Source: Citrobacter sp. 18056 (GTDB taxonomy: Bacteria > Pseudomonadota > Gammaproteobacteria > Enterobacterales > Enterobacteriaceae). From it: DNA of 64,000 nucleotides. Position numbers and translations under genes: made by a program. Below, piece after piece: positions 62,918 through 64,000 of the stretch (position 1 is its first letter; every line of letters starts with the position of its first letter). The notes beneath the pieces are model-generated. The model was not told the DNA's origin and did not search any database. It saw only the letters and a program-made list of their open reading frames with translations. The stretch spans positions 62,001 through 126,000 of the forward strand of contig CACSJR010000012.1 of NCBI GenBank assembly GCA_902706235.1, in the 5' to 3' direction.

Positions 62918-64000
62918 ATGAAAAACACGATTTCCCACAGTAAATATCCCGTATCGCTGGCCTGTGCTTTAGCCGGGCTTGCCATCGTATCATTTTGTAT
63001 CGCCGGTGCGATGCTGGCGATGTTTGTCAGCACCGGCATGGATGAGACTATCCGTTATACCGGCGAGAGACTCATTCAGTCCAGCGGGGCAAATGTCGTG
63101 CAAACGCTGGAAGACTACATGGATCTTCCGACCGTCACCAACCAGCTTTTTGCACGGACCTTCGAGAACAGTGACCTCGATGCGTTAAGTGCCACGCAGG
63201 TTACAGAAACCTTAAAGCAGCTGATCAGAACCGATCGCTTTGGCCATGTTTCGGTCGACAGAGTCTCATTCACCACGCCTGACGGGAATTATGTTGCGTT
63301 CAATCGTCTTGATGTTAATAACAAAAAAATCATCAACATGGAGAAGACGTCTGGGGATGCACATAACATTCTGAACGTCTATGAAGGGTCGACGGAGTAC
63401 TCCCGGGTTGTTAAAACGATATATGATTTCAACAAGTTAGTTCAGCCGTGGCTTGAAAAAGCAGAGCAGTCTAAAAAGTCATTCTGGTCCCGTATTTATC
63501 CGCGTTCATATAACAAAAATGACAGAATGTTGGCATACAGAACGCCGGTATATAACCGCGCAGGAAAACTGCTGGGGGTTATTTCCTCGGAGATTATGCC
63601 CGATAGCATGAGCCGCTATGTCTGTGAGGTGTTGCCTTTTAAAGACAACACCATACTGATAACTGGCAGCGATAATAATATTGTCTCGTCGTCAGAAATG
63701 CCGATAACGCCTGCGCTCATGCAGCCTGAACTGGCAAGCGCGGCAAAAGAGCATCACCAGGCCGACGGAAAGAGACTGACAACCAAAGAGTTGCGTCAGC
63801 TTTTAACGCCTGAAATTATGGAAAAGAGCACCCATCAGGGCAGTCCGACAGAGATTACCTCAGGTAAAGGCGATAAATATATTGTTCATACCATAAAATA
63901 CGGCAGCACCGATCGGGAACTTCACGGCCACGTCCTGCTGATAACCTCGCAGGACTCGTTGTCGGGCAGCATCAAGAAAACGATTATTGCGTTTGCTGTC
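62918..64000 (+). CDS. Membrane sensor protein with periplasmic Cache-like domain (partial, 3' end outside window)
   Basis: The frame is open from ATG at 62918 to the window edge (361 codons). After a short cytoplasmic tail the protein has a transmembrane helix (about residues 13-38, LACALAGLAIVSFCIAGAMLAMF). A large periplasmic region of about 300 residues follows with RFGHVSVDRVSFTTPDGNYVAFNR, YRTPVYNRAGKLLGVISSEIM and ILITGSDNNIVSSSE, typical of dCACHE extracellular sensors. A second helix begins at SIKKTIIAFAV where the window ends. The output domain is therefore not seen. GGDEF/EAL, histidine kinase and chemoreceptor architectures are all possible. No strong Shine-Dalgarno site precedes the ATG. 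It may form a small accessory locus with the upstream IprA-like gene. Confidence 0.7.
   Translation, partial: MKNTISHSKYPVSLACALAGLAIVSFCIAGAMLAMFVSTGMDETIRYTGERLIQSSGANVVQTLEDYMDLPTVTNQLFARTFENSDLDALSATQVTETLKQLIRTDRFGHVSVDRVSFTTPDGNYVAFNRLDVNNKKIINMEKTSGDAHNILNVYEGSTEYSRVVKTIYDFNKLVQPWLEKAEQSKKSFWSRIYPRSYNKNDRMLAYRTPVYNRAGKLLGVISSEIMPDSMSRYVCEVLPFKDNTILITGSDNNIVSSSEMPITPALMQPELASAAKEHHQADGKRLTTKELRQLLTPEIMEKSTHQGSPTEITSGKGDKYIVHTIKYGSTDRELHGHVLLITSQDSLSGSIKKTIIAFAV

Overview
The window is chromosomal DNA from a member of the Enterobacteriaceae. From about 4.97 kb to 59.0 kb the gene order matches the Escherichia coli K-12 rne-to-icd segment almost gene for gene, and the proteins are close to the E. 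coli ones. Spacers and both flanks differ from E. coli: melRAB sits next to rne, ycfZ-ymfA are missing between cobB and potD, and a yjcS homologue follows icd. This fits an Enterobacter/Lelliottia/Leclercia-like genome, but the species is an inference. No rRNA, tRNA, CRISPR array or intact mobile element was seen.

Layout. (1) 1-4.9 kb, accessory sugar region: melR (cut by the left edge), melA and a frameshifted melB, then a deletion scar that joins the 3' part of a LacI-family repressor gene to the 3' part of a PfkB-family sugar kinase gene. (2) 4.97-10.45 kb: RNase E (rne) with its long leader, rluC, and the Maf-family gene yceF. (3) 10.6-16.9 kb: the yceD-rpmF-plsX-fabH-fabD-fabG-acpP-fabF cluster, linking ribosome assembly and phospholipid/fatty-acid synthesis. 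(4) 17.1-23.2 kb: pabC-mltG-tmk-holB-ycfH, tightly overlapped, then ptsG with Mlc/CRP/SgrS-type control sequences. (5) 23.3-34.2 kb: fhuE, hinT-ycfL-lpoB-thiK-nagZ-ycfP (envelope and peptidoglycan recycling), ndh, ycfJ, comR/bhsA and ldtC. (6) 34.3-44.1 kb: mfd, ycfT, the lipoprotein exporter lolCDE, nagK and cobB. (7) 44.1-59.0 kb: potABCD, pepT, roxA, phoPQ, purB-hflD-mnmA-nudJ-rluE and icd. (8) 59.0-64.0 kb, accessory right edge: degenerate DNA after icd (phased repeats and an IS3-family orfA relic), a YjcS-type alkylsulfatase, an IprA-like regulator, and the start of a membrane sensor gene that leaves the window.

Most of the window is conserved housekeeping DNA. The unusual material is at the two edges (loss of melibiose and sugar-kinase functions at the left; an insertion-type locus beside icd at the right), in the enlarged phoP-purB spacer, which holds an unrecognised hairpin-rich segment, and in small non-coding structures between core genes. 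I found nothing that clearly forms a new multigene system. The best candidates for follow-up are the phoP-purB element and the yjcS/iprA-like/sensor edge.
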